Of a stretch of 64,000 nucleotides of DNA, positions 28,288 to 37,351 are shown one piece after another (position 1 is the stretch's first letter; each line of letters starts with the position of its first letter). The translations under genes and the position numbers were made by a program. The DNA lies in NCBI GenBank assembly GCA_003263845.1, contig JYJN01000170.1:1-64000 (forward strand), in the 5' to 3' direction. The notes under the pieces were generated by a model. The model ran no database searches. It saw nothing but the letters and a program-made list of their open reading frames with translations, and was not told where the DNA came from. The DNA comes from Vibrio aestivus (GTDB lineage: Bacteria > Pseudomonadota > Gammaproteobacteria > Enterobacterales > Vibrionaceae).

Positions 28288-28836
28288 ATGACAGTAACCA
28301 CACTTCCAGTGAACCCGCTGGCTCTACAGGCGATTCATTCTCGGGCCAACCATATTGCAGCTAATGAAATGAGCACCGTCACTACGTTCGATAGCCGCAG
28401 TTTAAACGACCTGAAGTTAGCCGACGAGCAACAGGCTCTGCAAGGCGTAGCTGAGCAGTTTGAATCCATGTTCCTACAAATGGTACTCAAGCAGATGCGT
28501 CAGGCCAGTGAAGCACTGAGCAACGATGAGAACAACCCACTATTTAGCAGCCGAGAATTGAGTACCTATCAGGAGTTTTTTGATGGTCAGCTTTCAATTG
28601 AGATGGCCAAAGGTCGTCTTGGATTAGCTGAATCCATTGTCGAACAGCTTTCACAGCGCGGTATAGGCGAGCAAAGTACGCAAATGACATCGAATCCATT
28701 TAAGGAAACCGACGACACGGTCGCTTTATATTCTCAGGAGCCGTCAACAGTCTCGGCTCATAGTACACGTGCATTTCATCAGCCTCTGCTTTTAGTCAAC
28801 GAGTCGCTAGTGAATGATAAGGAGTCTAGAGTATGA
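28288..28836 (+). CDS. flgJ: Lateral rod-capping protein FlgJ without muramidase domain
   Basis: FlgJ is the rod cap. The 182-residue protein contains the N-terminal rod-cap domain (VAEQFESMFLQMVLKQMR and PLFSSRELSTYQEFFDGQL) but lacks the C-terminal glucosaminidase domain found in about 300-residue FlgJ proteins. Peptidoglycan must therefore be opened by a separate enzyme. The stop overlaps the flgK start by 4 bases, so this truncated form is not a frameshift product. Confidence 0.92.
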   Translation: MTVTTLPVNPLALQAIHSRANHIAANEMSTVTTFDSRSLNDLKLADEQQALQGVAEQFESMFLQMVLKQMRQASEALSNDENNPLFSSRELSTYQEFFDGQLSIEMAKGRLGLAESIVEQLSQRGIGEQSTQMTSNPFKETDDTVALYSQEPSTVSAHSTRAFHQPLLLVNESLVNDKESRV

Positions 28837-30206
28837 GTTTGATGAACATCGGTTTGTCGGGAGTGACCGCCAGCCAAGTGGGTATGAACATCACGGCGCA
28901 AAACGTCGCGAACATTAACACGCCGGGCTATAGCCGCCAACAAGCCGTGTTTGGCACGGTTGGCCCTATGTCGATGGGCGATGCGGGTAATGGTGTGAGT
29001 GTGAATAGTATTCGCCGCATTACCGACCAGTACCAGACTAACCAGCTTTTTCGTGCAAGCTCTATGATTGGTGAAACATCAACCTCCGCTCAACAGCTTG
29101 TTAGGCTTGAAACGTTACTTGCGGCAGATTCGATGGATCTCGATCAAGGCTTCAATAGTTTTTTTTCTGCGTTGAACGGTTCTAGTCCAACACCTTATAG
29201 TTCGCCAAACCGTACTCAAATCATCAGTGAAGCAGAAGCCTTGGCTAATCGTTTTAATCAGCTGAGTAATTCGCTAGATGGTCAGTATTCAGACCTTAAT
29301 CAGCAACGTACATCGGCAGTAGCGCAAGCCAATAGCCTGCTGACAAATATAAGTCAATTGAACGAAGAGATTCGTAAAGGCGAAGCGATAGGTGCTAACA
29401 CTTCAGCGCTTCAAGATGAACGTGATGTGTTGATCACGGAGTTGTCTGAAATTGTTGAAGTACGGATTACCGATGCTGGAGATGGAACGTTAGAGCTGTC
29501 ACTTCCCAATGGCCAACCGCTTATTAGTGGAAACCAGACGGCGCAGTTTGGCGTTAAGACCGATCCGAATAACCCACAAAGTACGGTGTTAACACTGAGT
29601 TTTAATGGCCAAGACTTCCCTCTCACTGGCGATATTGGTGGGACGTTAGGTGCATTGGATGACTACGAATATGATGTGTTGAAACCATCGATGGAAGTTG
29701 TGAATGATATTGCCCTAGAGTTTGCAACCGCCTTTAATGATCAACTCTCACAAGGCTTTGACTTAAACGGTCAACCTGGTAAACCACTCTTTATTTTTGA
29801 CCCAGATAATCCGGCATCGACCTTAACGATTGACCCAGACTTTAAGCCGGAAGACTTGGCGCTTTCTGGTGACGGCACTCCAGGTGACAACGGCAATTTA
29901 CTCAAGCTAATTGAGATCCAAGATCAAGAGTTTGATATTGGCCATCTTGGGTCACAGACATTAGGTGGTGCATATACCTCACTAGTAGGGGACATCGCAG
30001 TTAAGTCGCGTCAGGCTCAATCTGATTATCAGGCGGCAGGCAATATCTATGTACAGGCGACGGTAGAAAAGTCAGGCACTAGTGGCGTGAATATGGATGA
30101 AGAGGCAGTAAACCTGATGAAGTATCAACAGGCTTATCAGGCTAACTTACAGGTCATCAATGCAGCAAATCAGACCTTTGCGTCGGTTATGCAGCTCTTC
30201 TATTAG
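28833..30206 (+). CDS. flgK: Lateral hook-filament junction protein FlgK (HAP1)
   Basis: FlgK is the first hook-filament junction protein. The 457-residue protein has the N-terminal motif NITAQNVANINTPGYSRQQ and the C-terminal motif GVNMDEEAVNLMKYQQAYQ, both diagnostic. It is intact, overlaps flgJ by 4 bases, and is followed by flgL 24 bases later. FlgN is its expected chaperone. Confidence 0.96.
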   Translation: MSLMNIGLSGVTASQVGMNITAQNVANINTPGYSRQQAVFGTVGPMSMGDAGNGVSVNSIRRITDQYQTNQLFRASSMIGETSTSAQQLVRLETLLAADSMDLDQGFNSFFSALNGSSPTPYSSPNRTQIISEAEALANRFNQLSNSLDGQYSDLNQQRTSAVAQANSLLTNISQLNEEIRKGEAIGANTSALQDERDVLITELSEIVEVRITDAGDGTLELSLPNGQPLISGNQTAQFGVKTDPNNPQSTVLTLSFNGQDFPLTGDIGGTLGALDDYEYDVLKPSMEVVNDIALEFATAFNDQLSQGFDLNGQPGKPLFIFDPDNPASTLTIDPDFKPEDLALSGDGTPGDNGNLLKLIEIQDQEFDIGHLGSQTLGGAYTSLVGDIAVKSRQAQSDYQAAGNIYVQATVEKSGTSGVNMDEEAVNLMKYQQAYQANLQVINAANQTFASVMQLFY

Positions 30207-30230
30207 AATAGAAGCAATTAAGGAATAGAT

Positions 30231-31136
30231 ATGCGCGTTAGTACTAATCAATACAGCCAAATGATGTCTTCTAGCCTGAACAACAACTCGCTAGGACTCA
30301 ATAAGTTGATGCAGCAGATGGCAACGGGTAAACGAATCCTTCTACCGTCTGATGACCCAATGGCATCGACTCGAGTGAAAACCTTGCAAGGGCAGCAGGC
30401 CTCACTTAACCAATACCAAAGTAATATCGAACAGGCGGATGTGCTGCTTAAAAACCAAGAAGTGTATCTGAGCAATTCTGTGGATGTGATGCTGCAGATG
30501 CGTGATTTGATGCTCTGGGCGGGCAACGATGCCAATGGTCCTAACGAGCGGGCTGCGATCGCTGATGAGCTGGAACAGTTGCAAGAATCCTTAGTCTCCC
30601 TAATTAATGCTAAAGATGAGAATGGCAAATACATCTTCTCGGGTAATGAAGTGAATGAGGCGCCACTGACGAAAGATGAAGATGGTAATTGGATCTATAA
30701 CGGGGACAGTGGCGTACGAGAAGTCGTGATTGGCGATGGTGTGACGGTGAAAATTAACGTCAATGCTGGCGATATGTTCTTCTCAGGCGACTCCAACCTG
30801 TTTAATCAAATTGATGATTTAGTTGAAGCGCTACGTGATCCTGACTTTAGCGCAGGCGGCAGTAACATCATTGAAGATAGTGTTTCAATACTTGACGCCG
30901 CTTTGGGATCAGTGACGAGTGAGGTGACCAACTTAGGTGTGCGACAAAACACCGTAATGACCATGGGCGATGGCCACAGTGAAGTGGAACTGTTTAACAA
31001 CCAGTTGATTGGTCAGTTGGAAGACTTAGATTATGCCGATGCGATGATTGAGTTTAATAACTACTTGCTGGCTCTGCAGGCGACACAAGCCACGTATGTG
31101 AAGACATCTAATATGTCTCTTTTCTCAATGATGTAA
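30231..31136 (+). CDS. flgL: Lateral hook-filament junction protein FlgL (HAP3)
   Basis: FlgL is the second junction protein and contacts the first flagellin. The 301-residue protein begins MRVSTNQYSQMM and has a flagellin-like N-terminal helix (MATGKRILLPSDDPMAST) and C-terminus (DLDYADAMIEFNNYLLALQATQATYV in overlapping parts). It is intact and is the last canonical gene of the flgB-L operon. Confidence 0.95.
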   Translation: MRVSTNQYSQMMSSSLNNNSLGLNKLMQQMATGKRILLPSDDPMASTRVKTLQGQQASLNQYQSNIEQADVLLKNQEVYLSNSVDVMLQMRDLMLWAGNDANGPNERAAIADELEQLQESLVSLINAKDENGKYIFSGNEVNEAPLTKDEDGNWIYNGDSGVREVVIGDGVTVKINVNAGDMFFSGDSNLFNQIDDLVEALRDPDFSAGGSNIIEDSVSILDAALGSVTSEVTNLGVRQNTVMTMGDGHSEVELFNNQLIGQLEDLDYADAMIEFNNYLLALQATQATYVKTSNMSLFSMM

Positions 31137-31186
31137 TCGCGTTGAATCAAGGCTGTTCAACCCAAGTAATAGGTAGTTAAGTCACT

Positions 31187-32241
31187 ATGGTTTCACAAGT
31201 TAGCGATCTCAGAGCCGCCACGTCGGGCAATCATCATCAACCTTCTGTGATCGCCAAACGCGCCGAGCAAACCACTCGAGTCGCAGACAGTCAGCAGCGC
31301 GACCCTATTCGTTTATCGCGCACCCTAACACCAGAGCATACGCGTCAGCAAAGCTTGTTGCAGCGTGCTCAGCAGCAGCTTGCATCAGCTCAAGTAGCCG
31401 AGCGCAGTTTGATGGATATCGGTAAGGGGCTGACTGACCTAAACAAGCGCTTGTCGATGGCATCGCGCTCAGCGCAGCCTCTCATCAATTACAGTCGCAA
31501 GTTGAGCACATCACTTCATCGCTTGAACGCACTTATAATCAGGCGCAGTATCAAGAGCAGTCAGTGCTGAGTCGCCAGCTTCGCCCCAATTTTCATGGCG
31601 AAGCGCAAACGACCTTTACGGTAAAAGGGCTCGACACAAGCCGCGCCGTGAATCGTGATGAAATGTTGGTGTTTAATTTAGGTAAAGGCGGCGCTAATGC
31701 AGTACCAGTGAAAATCCCTGCTAATGCGACCCCTGAAAAACAAGCCTCTCAGTTTCGCCAAGCGTTTAATGAGCATGGTATTGGGGTTGGTCTGAACCAA
31801 CAGCGTCAGCTAGTGTTTAGCGCCAAAGAGGGCGACTGGCAGCGATTGCAGCAAAGCTTAAAAGTGACGGGCCAAGGAGAGCGCTTCCCAGCGGGTAAAG
31901 CGAATCGTGCCAAGATAGAGGCGACCGAGCTGCGTTTCGAGCCTACCAAACTCAAGGCGGATCGCGCGGCTTTGCATGACAGCCAATTGGAAACCAAGCG
32001 CTTGATGCAGCAGGTCAAAGCGAGTGTTCAAGAGTTACGTGAATACCGCCGAGTCATCACGGAAAAAATGCACAACATCAACGAGAAAAACCCTCAGTTA
32101 TCGAACCTGAGTTTGGCTTCCGTGGAGCGAGACTTGCAGGCGATTTTGCCACAAGAAATGAGCTTCACTCAGGTGTACCAAAACATTCGTATTCAAGCCA
32201 ACGTGCACCGTCATACTGCAGTTGCTTTGCTTTCTAAATAG
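31187..32241 (+). CDS. lafW: Lateral flagellar accessory protein LafW, frameshifted
   Basis: By position (after flgL, before lafZ and the flagellins) this matches lafW of the Aeromonas lateral cluster, described there as a hook-associated protein homologue. I see no strong domain. The N-terminal third is rich in Gln, Arg and Ala, with helical stretches (LLQRAQQQLASAQVAERSL). The frame breaks near 31479-31484. One restored base gives SAQPLHQLQSQVEHITSSLE and joins the second half, ending at 32241, about 351 residues. The function is inferred from context only. Confidence 0.65.
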
Positions 32242-32385
32242 GTTTTTGCTCAATAAAAAGGCCGATCAAATACGCCGTTGTTTTTGAATAAATAGTTAGC
32301 GCCGCTCTCACCATCACTTTCTAAACCGCCCATCGGGTCGCGACTAGGGTGTCGCGAACCTGACTTGTCTTCATATGAGGCTAGG

Positions 32386-32972
32386 ATGCAGTCACAACTT
32401 CCACCAGGGATTGAAAAACTGGTTCGTGTCGAACCTCAGCAGCTCAAATCGGAGCGCCAACTTTCACAACCGGCTCAAACCGCTAGCCACTTACCAACTA
32501 GAAATAGTCAGCAACAGTTGCCAGGTATGACTATGCCATTGGCGCAGTGGCAGGTGGTGCGAATGTTGTACTCGGCTCATTCCATTACTCAAACTCGTAA
32601 AGATATGGCTTATCAAACGCCCAATCGAGCGACAGCTCAGCTCACTATGCCAACTGAGCGTGGAATTTTGGCCGCTAAATTTGAGCTCGATGGTCAACCC
32701 CATCAGTTGCGCTGGCAGATTTCCCAAGGGGAAGCAGTTTTAGTTTCATCGACATTAGCCAGTGATCAAATATTGAACTTATCCCATCGGTCAATGGTAG
32801 TTGGCGTTTGGTGAATAACGGCTCTGATATGGTCGACCCTCTACAGTTACTGTGGTTGCCTGCGCAGAAAGCGACGACAAAGTTTTCCCCAATCGATTTT
32901 CAGCTAGCTTGGCTAAAACGCTTGGCAGTGGTGTTGTTTGCTTTACTACTGCTGCTGATCGCGATCTTGTAG
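32386..32972 (+). CDS. lafZ: Lateral flagellar membrane protein LafZ, frameshifted
   Basis: By position this matches lafZ of the Aeromonas lateral locus, annotated there as a transmembrane regulator. I start at the ATG at 32386, which has GAGG 6 bases upstream. The frame stops at 32814. One added C in the run at 32783-32785 gives ILNLSPSVNGSWRLVNNG and an end at 32972, about 195 residues. This brings in a C-terminal membrane anchor (LAVVLFALLLLLIAIL). The bulk would be cytoplasmic, with a tail-anchor layout. A weak sigma28-like AAAA-N15-GCCG lies at 32255-32277, and a hairpin (GGTCGCGAC, loop TAGGGT) at 32336-32360. Confidence 0.62.
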
Positions 32973-33096
32973 CTTGTTGTTTGTAACAAAGGGTTGTTAT
33001 AAAACAGCTTGGGTGAATGCGTGTTTATTCGCCATAACTCTCAAAAATAACAGTAATTAGATTTAATATAATTTTTATTCTGTCGTGGAAAAAACA

Positions 33097-33144
33097 ATTA
33101 CTAATTAGGGTTTAAGCGATGATAAATCCGAGACGTTTAATAGG
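33097..33144 (+). promoter_or_regulatory. Sigma28-like (LafS) promoter of lafA1
   Basis: TAAG-N15-GACGTTTA lies before lafA1 and resembles the sigma28 pattern TAAA-N15-GCCGATAA. A 29-base block containing it (GTTTAAG..ATAAATC..GACGTTT) is shared with the second flagellin gene, with only the first spacer and one or two other bases changed. Its conservation between otherwise different upstream regions argues for function. Confidence 0.7.
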
Positions 33145-33181
33145 TGTGTAAGCAGTACAGCATAATGAAGAGGACCAACTC

Positions 33182-34078
33182 ATGCTATCGATTCACACTA
33201 ACTACACGTCACTACTGACACAAAACAACCTAAACAAAACATCTGGCGCAATGGACCAAGCGATGCAGCGCATCTCTACAGGTTTTCGCGTAAACTCAGC
33301 GGCAGATGATGCGGCGGGCCTACAAATCGCGACTCGCCTACAGTCTCAAGTAAACGGCTTATCTGTTGCTTCACGTAACTCTCAAGATGCTATCTCTATG
33401 CTGCAAACGGCAGAAGGTGCATTCGATGAGATGACAAATATTTCTCACCGCATGAAAGACCTAGCAACGCAAGCGGCTAACGGTACAAACTCTGCAGATG
33501 AGCACGCAGCAATGCAAGCTGAGTGGGACCAACTGGCTGATGAGCTAGACAGCGTAATTCAAAACACGCAATTTGGTTCTGGTAACAATCTATTCCGCGC
33601 TGAAACCGATCCAGGTGTGAGCGGTGACGGTGGTATCTTCGACAGCGCAATTACCTTCCAAATCGGTTCTTCGACATCTGAAACGCTAACTCTAGACGTG
33701 TCTGCTGGTCTTGGCTCAGTTCGTGGCGGTATCGGTGAAGCGGATCCTGCAGGTGACGGTAGCCAACCAGGTACAGGTCTATTTGGTATCGATCTAGCGA
33801 CTGGTGCAGCGGCTGGTATGGATGCAGTAGATACACTACTCGGTGATGTTGGTTCTCTACGCTCTGAGTTCGGTGCAACAATCAACCGTCTAGACCACAC
33901 TGTTGTGAACCTAGGTAACATGCGTGAGAACACTGAAATGGCGAAAGGCCGTATCATGGATACTGACTACGCAGTTGAATCTTCAAACATGATGAAGAAC
34001 CAAATGTTGACGCAAATGAGCATGTCTATGCTTTCTCAAGCAAATGGCATGTCTGGCATGGTAATGAGCCTAATCTAA
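33182..34078 (+). CDS. lafA: Lateral flagellin LafA (copy 1)
   Basis: This is the filament subunit of the lateral flagellum. The 298-residue protein has the conserved flagellin N-terminus (MLSIHTNYTSLLTQNNL, residues 1-140) and C-terminus (SSNMMKNQMLTQMSMSMLSQANG) around a short variable centre (about 140-215). It has its own sigma28-like promoter and a strong terminator, so it is transcribed alone. It is closely related to the next gene, sharing a 144-base identical tract near its 3' end. Confidence 0.95.
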   Translation: MLSIHTNYTSLLTQNNLNKTSGAMDQAMQRISTGFRVNSAADDAAGLQIATRLQSQVNGLSVASRNSQDAISMLQTAEGAFDEMTNISHRMKDLATQAANGTNSADEHAAMQAEWDQLADELDSVIQNTQFGSGNNLFRAETDPGVSGDGGIFDSAITFQIGSSTSETLTLDVSAGLGSVRGGIGEADPAGDGSQPGTGLFGIDLATGAAAGMDAVDTLLGDVGSLRSEFGATINRLDHTVVNLGNMRENTEMAKGRIMDTDYAVESSNMMKNQMLTQMSMSMLSQANGMSGMVMSLI

Positions 34079-34106
34079 TCATCATTACCCTCTTTGATTT
34101 GTTCTC

Positions 34107-34138
34107 AAACCGCAGCTTAGGCTGCGGTTTTTGTTTTT
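34107..34138 (+). terminator. Terminator of lafA1
   Basis: AAACCGCAGC and GCTGCGGTTT form a strong stem with a TTAG loop, followed by TTGTTTTT. The same stem core (CCGCAGC/GCTGCGG) is used after lafA2. Confidence 0.95.
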
Positions 34139-34465
34139 CATAAAGCCGTTAGGCGATCATTGATCTGTGATGCATTGGTCTGTAAAGCCTTAACAAGTAA
34201 CATACGCCATATAAAGTAGTGCACCGTATTCTTGAGTGTTACTTAATGTCTCTACTTCGGAAAGGCAGTGAGTATGTTTCTTGTCGTAGGTCGCTATGAA
34301 GCAATAGTGGATAAGTCTAACGGGTGCTTTTTTGATTAAGAGTTCAACAACTTAACCATGGCTCATTAATGATGCGTGGTTATTAACTTAATGTTTATTA
34401 ACGACTTTTTTGTTTTTATTGAATTAATTTAAATTAATTTGAGTCGTCGAGCTTTCAGTTTTGTT

Positions 34466-34498
34466 GAGTCGTTTAAGTCGCTCATAAATCGGGACGTT
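34466..34498 (+). promoter_or_regulatory. Sigma28-like (LafS) promoter of lafA2
   Basis: TAAG-N15-GACGTTTC repeats the element found before lafA1, within the same 29-base block (GTTTAAG..ATAAATC..GACGTTT). It lies about 50 bases before the lafA2 ATG. Confidence 0.7.
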
Positions 34499-34544
34499 TC
34501 CTCTTTATTGTACAAAGTACAGTTTAATCAAAGAGGATCAAGTT

Positions 34545-35477
34545 ATGTTATCAATTCATACCAACTACACATCATTAGTGACGCAAAACAACCTTAACCA
34601 AACGTCAGCGGCAATGGATAAATCCATGCAGCGCATCTCAACGGGTTTCCGCGTAAATTCGGCTTCAGATGATGCAGCAGGTTTGCAAATCGCGACACGC
34701 TTGCAGTCTCAGGTGAATGGTCTGTCTGTCGCGTCCCGTAATTCACAAGATGCTATTTCTATGCTTCAAACAGCGGAAGGTGCATTCGATGAGATGACAA
34801 ACATTGCTCACCGTATGAAAGACTTAGCAACTCAAGCGGCGAATGGCACTAACTCAACCTCTGAGTATGAAGCGATGCAAGCAGAGTGGGATCAGCTTCA
34901 ACAAGAGTTAGAAAGTGTTCTGGATAATACTCAATATGGCTCGGGAACCCACTTACTTTCTGAGAATGGACTGTTTGCCTCGGAAATTACTTTTCAAATA
35001 GGTGCTTCAACCAATGAAACTCTCACTGTGAATGTAGCCCAAGGGTTAAGTGATGTGCATGCGGCCGTTGATAACTTAGCGGACATTGACCTATCCGAAT
35101 CCGCAGGGGTAGGGACTTTTGGTGATGTTGAAGGCAACGCAAAAAGTGGCGCACAGCAAGGGATGGATGCTGTGGATGCACTGCTTAACGGTACCTCAGG
35201 TACTGACGACTCAGAGCCTGGGGAACTCGCTACTGGAACTCAAGGTTTGTCTCAACTGCGTTCTGAGTTCGGTGCAACAATCAACCGTCTAGACCACACT
35301 GTTGTGAACCTAGGTAACATGCGTGAGAACACTGAAATGGCGAAAGGCCGTATCATGGATACTGACTACGCAGTTGAATCTTCAAACATGATGAAGAACC
35401 AAATGCTAACGCAAATGAGTATGTCTATGCTCTCTCAAGCAAATGGCATGTCTGGCATGGTAATGAGCCTAATTTAA
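34545..35477 (+). CDS. lafA: Lateral flagellin LafA (copy 2)
   Basis: This is a second lateral flagellin of 310 residues, with the same N- and C-terminal helices as copy 1 and a different, longer variable centre (about 140-230, including DLSESAGVGTFGD and a NGTSGTDDSEPG loop). Many synonymous differences from copy 1 occur in the 5' half, while 35262-35405 is identical to 33863-34006, which points to gene conversion. It has its own promoter and terminator. Whether both are built into one filament cannot be told from sequence. Confidence 0.95.
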   Translation: MLSIHTNYTSLVTQNNLNQTSAAMDKSMQRISTGFRVNSASDDAAGLQIATRLQSQVNGLSVASRNSQDAISMLQTAEGAFDEMTNIAHRMKDLATQAANGTNSTSEYEAMQAEWDQLQQELESVLDNTQYGSGTHLLSENGLFASEITFQIGASTNETLTVNVAQGLSDVHAAVDNLADIDLSESAGVGTFGDVEGNAKSGAQQGMDAVDALLNGTSGTDDSEPGELATGTQGLSQLRSEFGATINRLDHTVVNLGNMRENTEMAKGRIMDTDYAVESSNMMKNQMLTQMSMSMLSQANGMSGMVMSLI

Positions 35478-35506
35478 GCCGATTTCCTTCTTGCTTTTTA
35501 AGTTTA

Positions 35507-35537
35507 CCGCAGCCTTTTGGCTGCGGTTTTTTTGTTT
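35507..35537 (+). terminator. Terminator of lafA2
   Basis: CCGCAGCC and GGCTGCGG form a perfect 8-bp stem with a TTTT loop, followed by seven T residues. It closes the flagellin unit. Confidence 0.95.
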
Positions 35538-35713
35538 TCAGGTTTTGAGAAATCAGCCTGCAGTTAACCCCCGTTCGGATATCAACTCACCTCTTTTCAG
35601 CACTTCGGGATTGGTATCAAGATCGCGAAAATAGTGGCATGCAAGGTTAAGTCAAAGCCGGATTTCGTCGTTTTTCTAGCTATAGAAACCCAATTCAATC
35701 AGCCCTTTTTTGA

Positions 35714-35767
35714 GGCGGAATCTAGGATGAAAACACCGCTTCCGCACAGAGGAAGTAATGCTTCCGC
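35714..35767. promoter_or_regulatory. Candidate LafK enhancer sites upstream of lafB
   Basis: GGCGGAA (35714-35720), GCTTCCGC (35738-35745), GGAAGT (35751-35756) and CTTCCGC (35761-35767) cluster about 95-150 bases before the lafB sigma54 element. The same CTTCCG/CGGAAG words occur before the flgB sigma54 promoter. The LafK link is inference. Confidence 0.5.
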
Positions 35768-35860
35768 AATGTAGAGCTTATGGGCTAAAAAGTCGCCATT
35801 TTGCAGTGTTTATGTAGGTAAATTGCGCGAAATAAGCAAATTCAATACGAATCTATAGAT

Positions 35861-35876
35861 TGGAACACATCTTGCT
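35861..35876 (+). promoter_or_regulatory. Sigma54 promoter of lafB operon
   Basis: TGGAAC-ACATC-TTGCT fits the sigma54 -24/-12 pattern, with an exact -12 box (TTGCT) and one change in the -24 box. It lies 133 bases before the lafB ATG and would drive lafB to lafU. Confidence 0.8.
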
Positions 35877-36008
35877 CTTATAGGTTTTCTCTTTGCGAGA
35901 CTGAGAGAGATTTGATGGATGTGTAGACCGATTAACTCGGTGTGATGCAAGCACGAACGACCAAGAAACCAGTTCAAAGCAGCACACACTCTTAACTAGG
36001 AAAATGAC

Positions 36009-37342
36009 ATGATCGATCCCGCACAAATGGCCATGCAGATGGTGATGATTCAACGACAGCCGTTTGATATTCAATACGCCAATCAGCAAAAGATGTATCA
36101 GACCCAGCTTGATGCATGGAAAGAGATCGATACGGCTTTTTCTAGCTTCAAGTCTGCACTGGATGATTTTAATAAGCCTGACAACAGCTTTATCAAAAAC
36201 TCAGTAACCACCAGTGAAGATGGTTATATCAATGCGACAGCAGGTCGTTATGCACGCGAAGGGTCATACGACATCTTCGTCCAACAATTGGCGAAAGCGC
36301 AACAAGACTCTATCAGTTTTGAAGGCGGTGAATTACCGGCTGAAGGTTCGATGACACTGACACTCTCTAATGGTGAACGTGTGGACATCGATTTTGCTGA
36401 CTTTGAAGATATGCACGCCCTCGCTGATCACATCAATGAACTGGATGAAGGCATCAATGCCAGTGTGGTGCGCACTGATGGTGAACTGCACCTGATGCTG
36501 AGTTCTGATGAAACCGGTGTAGAGAATGGTTTCGAGGTTGATGTACAAGGTGTCAATCACAGTCACCGTCAACTTAATGAAGCCCTAGATGCGGTGATTC
36601 ATTTAGGTGGCGAAGGCGGCCTAGTGATTTCTAACAGCACCAATACCTTTGATGACGTGATTTACGGTGTGTCGTTTGAGGTCACCAAAGCCCATGAGTC
36701 TGGCGATACACCGCTAAACATGGTGATTGGCACTGACCAAGAAGCCTCAAAAGATGCGGTGGAAGAGTTCGTTGATGCTTACAACGATCTGATGAAAGTC
36801 ATCCTAAAACACACTCAAACCGAGTTCCAGATCGAGAATGACGACAGCGATAGCGATGACGACGACAAAGATGATAACTCGAATAAGGTGACGGAAGCTG
36901 GTGTGTTGGCTAGTGATTCAACGGCACGCAGTATCCGAAATCAACTCAATAGTGTCGCCCGTGGCGTGTTTGATGAAGGCACTTTGTACAGCATCGGCAT
37001 TGAAGCAAATCGAGATGGCACGCTCAAAATTGACAGTGACCGCCTAGAGAAAGCACTAACAGAAGAGCCGGAAAAAATTGATGCGATCTTTTTTGGTGAT
37101 TCGGGACTACTTGCAGGTCTAGAGCAAGTGATTGAACCCTACACTGGCAGTGCAAACAGTGCACTAACCTTTTAAAGACTCGCCAAGACACGCTACAAGG
37201 CAATATTGATCGCGTCGACGACAAGAAAGAGCGACTCGACTACCGAATGGAAAAAGCTTACGACCGCTATTTGCGTGAATACTCCGCGATGGCCCAAGTG
37301 ATGTCGCAGATGCAGGCGACAGGCTCAATGTTTATGTACTAA
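36009..37342 (+). CDS. lafB: Lateral filament cap protein LafB (FliD/HAP2), frameshifted
   Basis: LafB caps the filament tip and folds exported flagellin. The N-terminal FliD domain starts near MIDPAQMAMQMVMIQRQPF and the body includes IGIEANRDGTLKIDSDRL. The frame stops at 37175. One added T at 37170-37173 gives LTFLKTRQDTLQGNIDRVDDK and the C-terminal helix EYSAMAQVMSQMQATGSMF, ending at 37342, about 444 residues. An acidic stretch (DDSDSDDDDKDD, residues 278-289) interrupts the central region and is unusual for FliD. Confidence 0.92.
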
Positions 37343-37351
37343 GGAGTATGG

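Larger units (their letters stand above)
34079..34544. other. Intergenic region between the two flagellin genes
   Basis: This 466-base gap holds the lafA1 terminator (34107-34138) at the left and the sigma28-like promoter of lafA2 at the right. I see no credible gene between. The middle part is AT-rich. Confidence 0.6.
35478..36008. other. Intergenic region before lafB
   Basis: This 531-base gap contains the lafA2 terminator, a cluster of CTTCCG/CGGAA words and a sigma54 promoter for the lafB-lafU operon. I see no coding sequence in it. The A/T content rises between the terminator and the promoter. Confidence 0.6.

Noticed and set aside
32336..32360. Terminator between lafW and lafZ
   Set aside because: A hairpin with a GGTCGCGAC arm is present, but there is no T-run and one bulged base, so termination is not supported.
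37024..37224. Minus-strand frame of 66 codons in lafB
   Set aside because: It is a shadow frame opposite the lafB C-terminal region, without ribosome site or family similarity.
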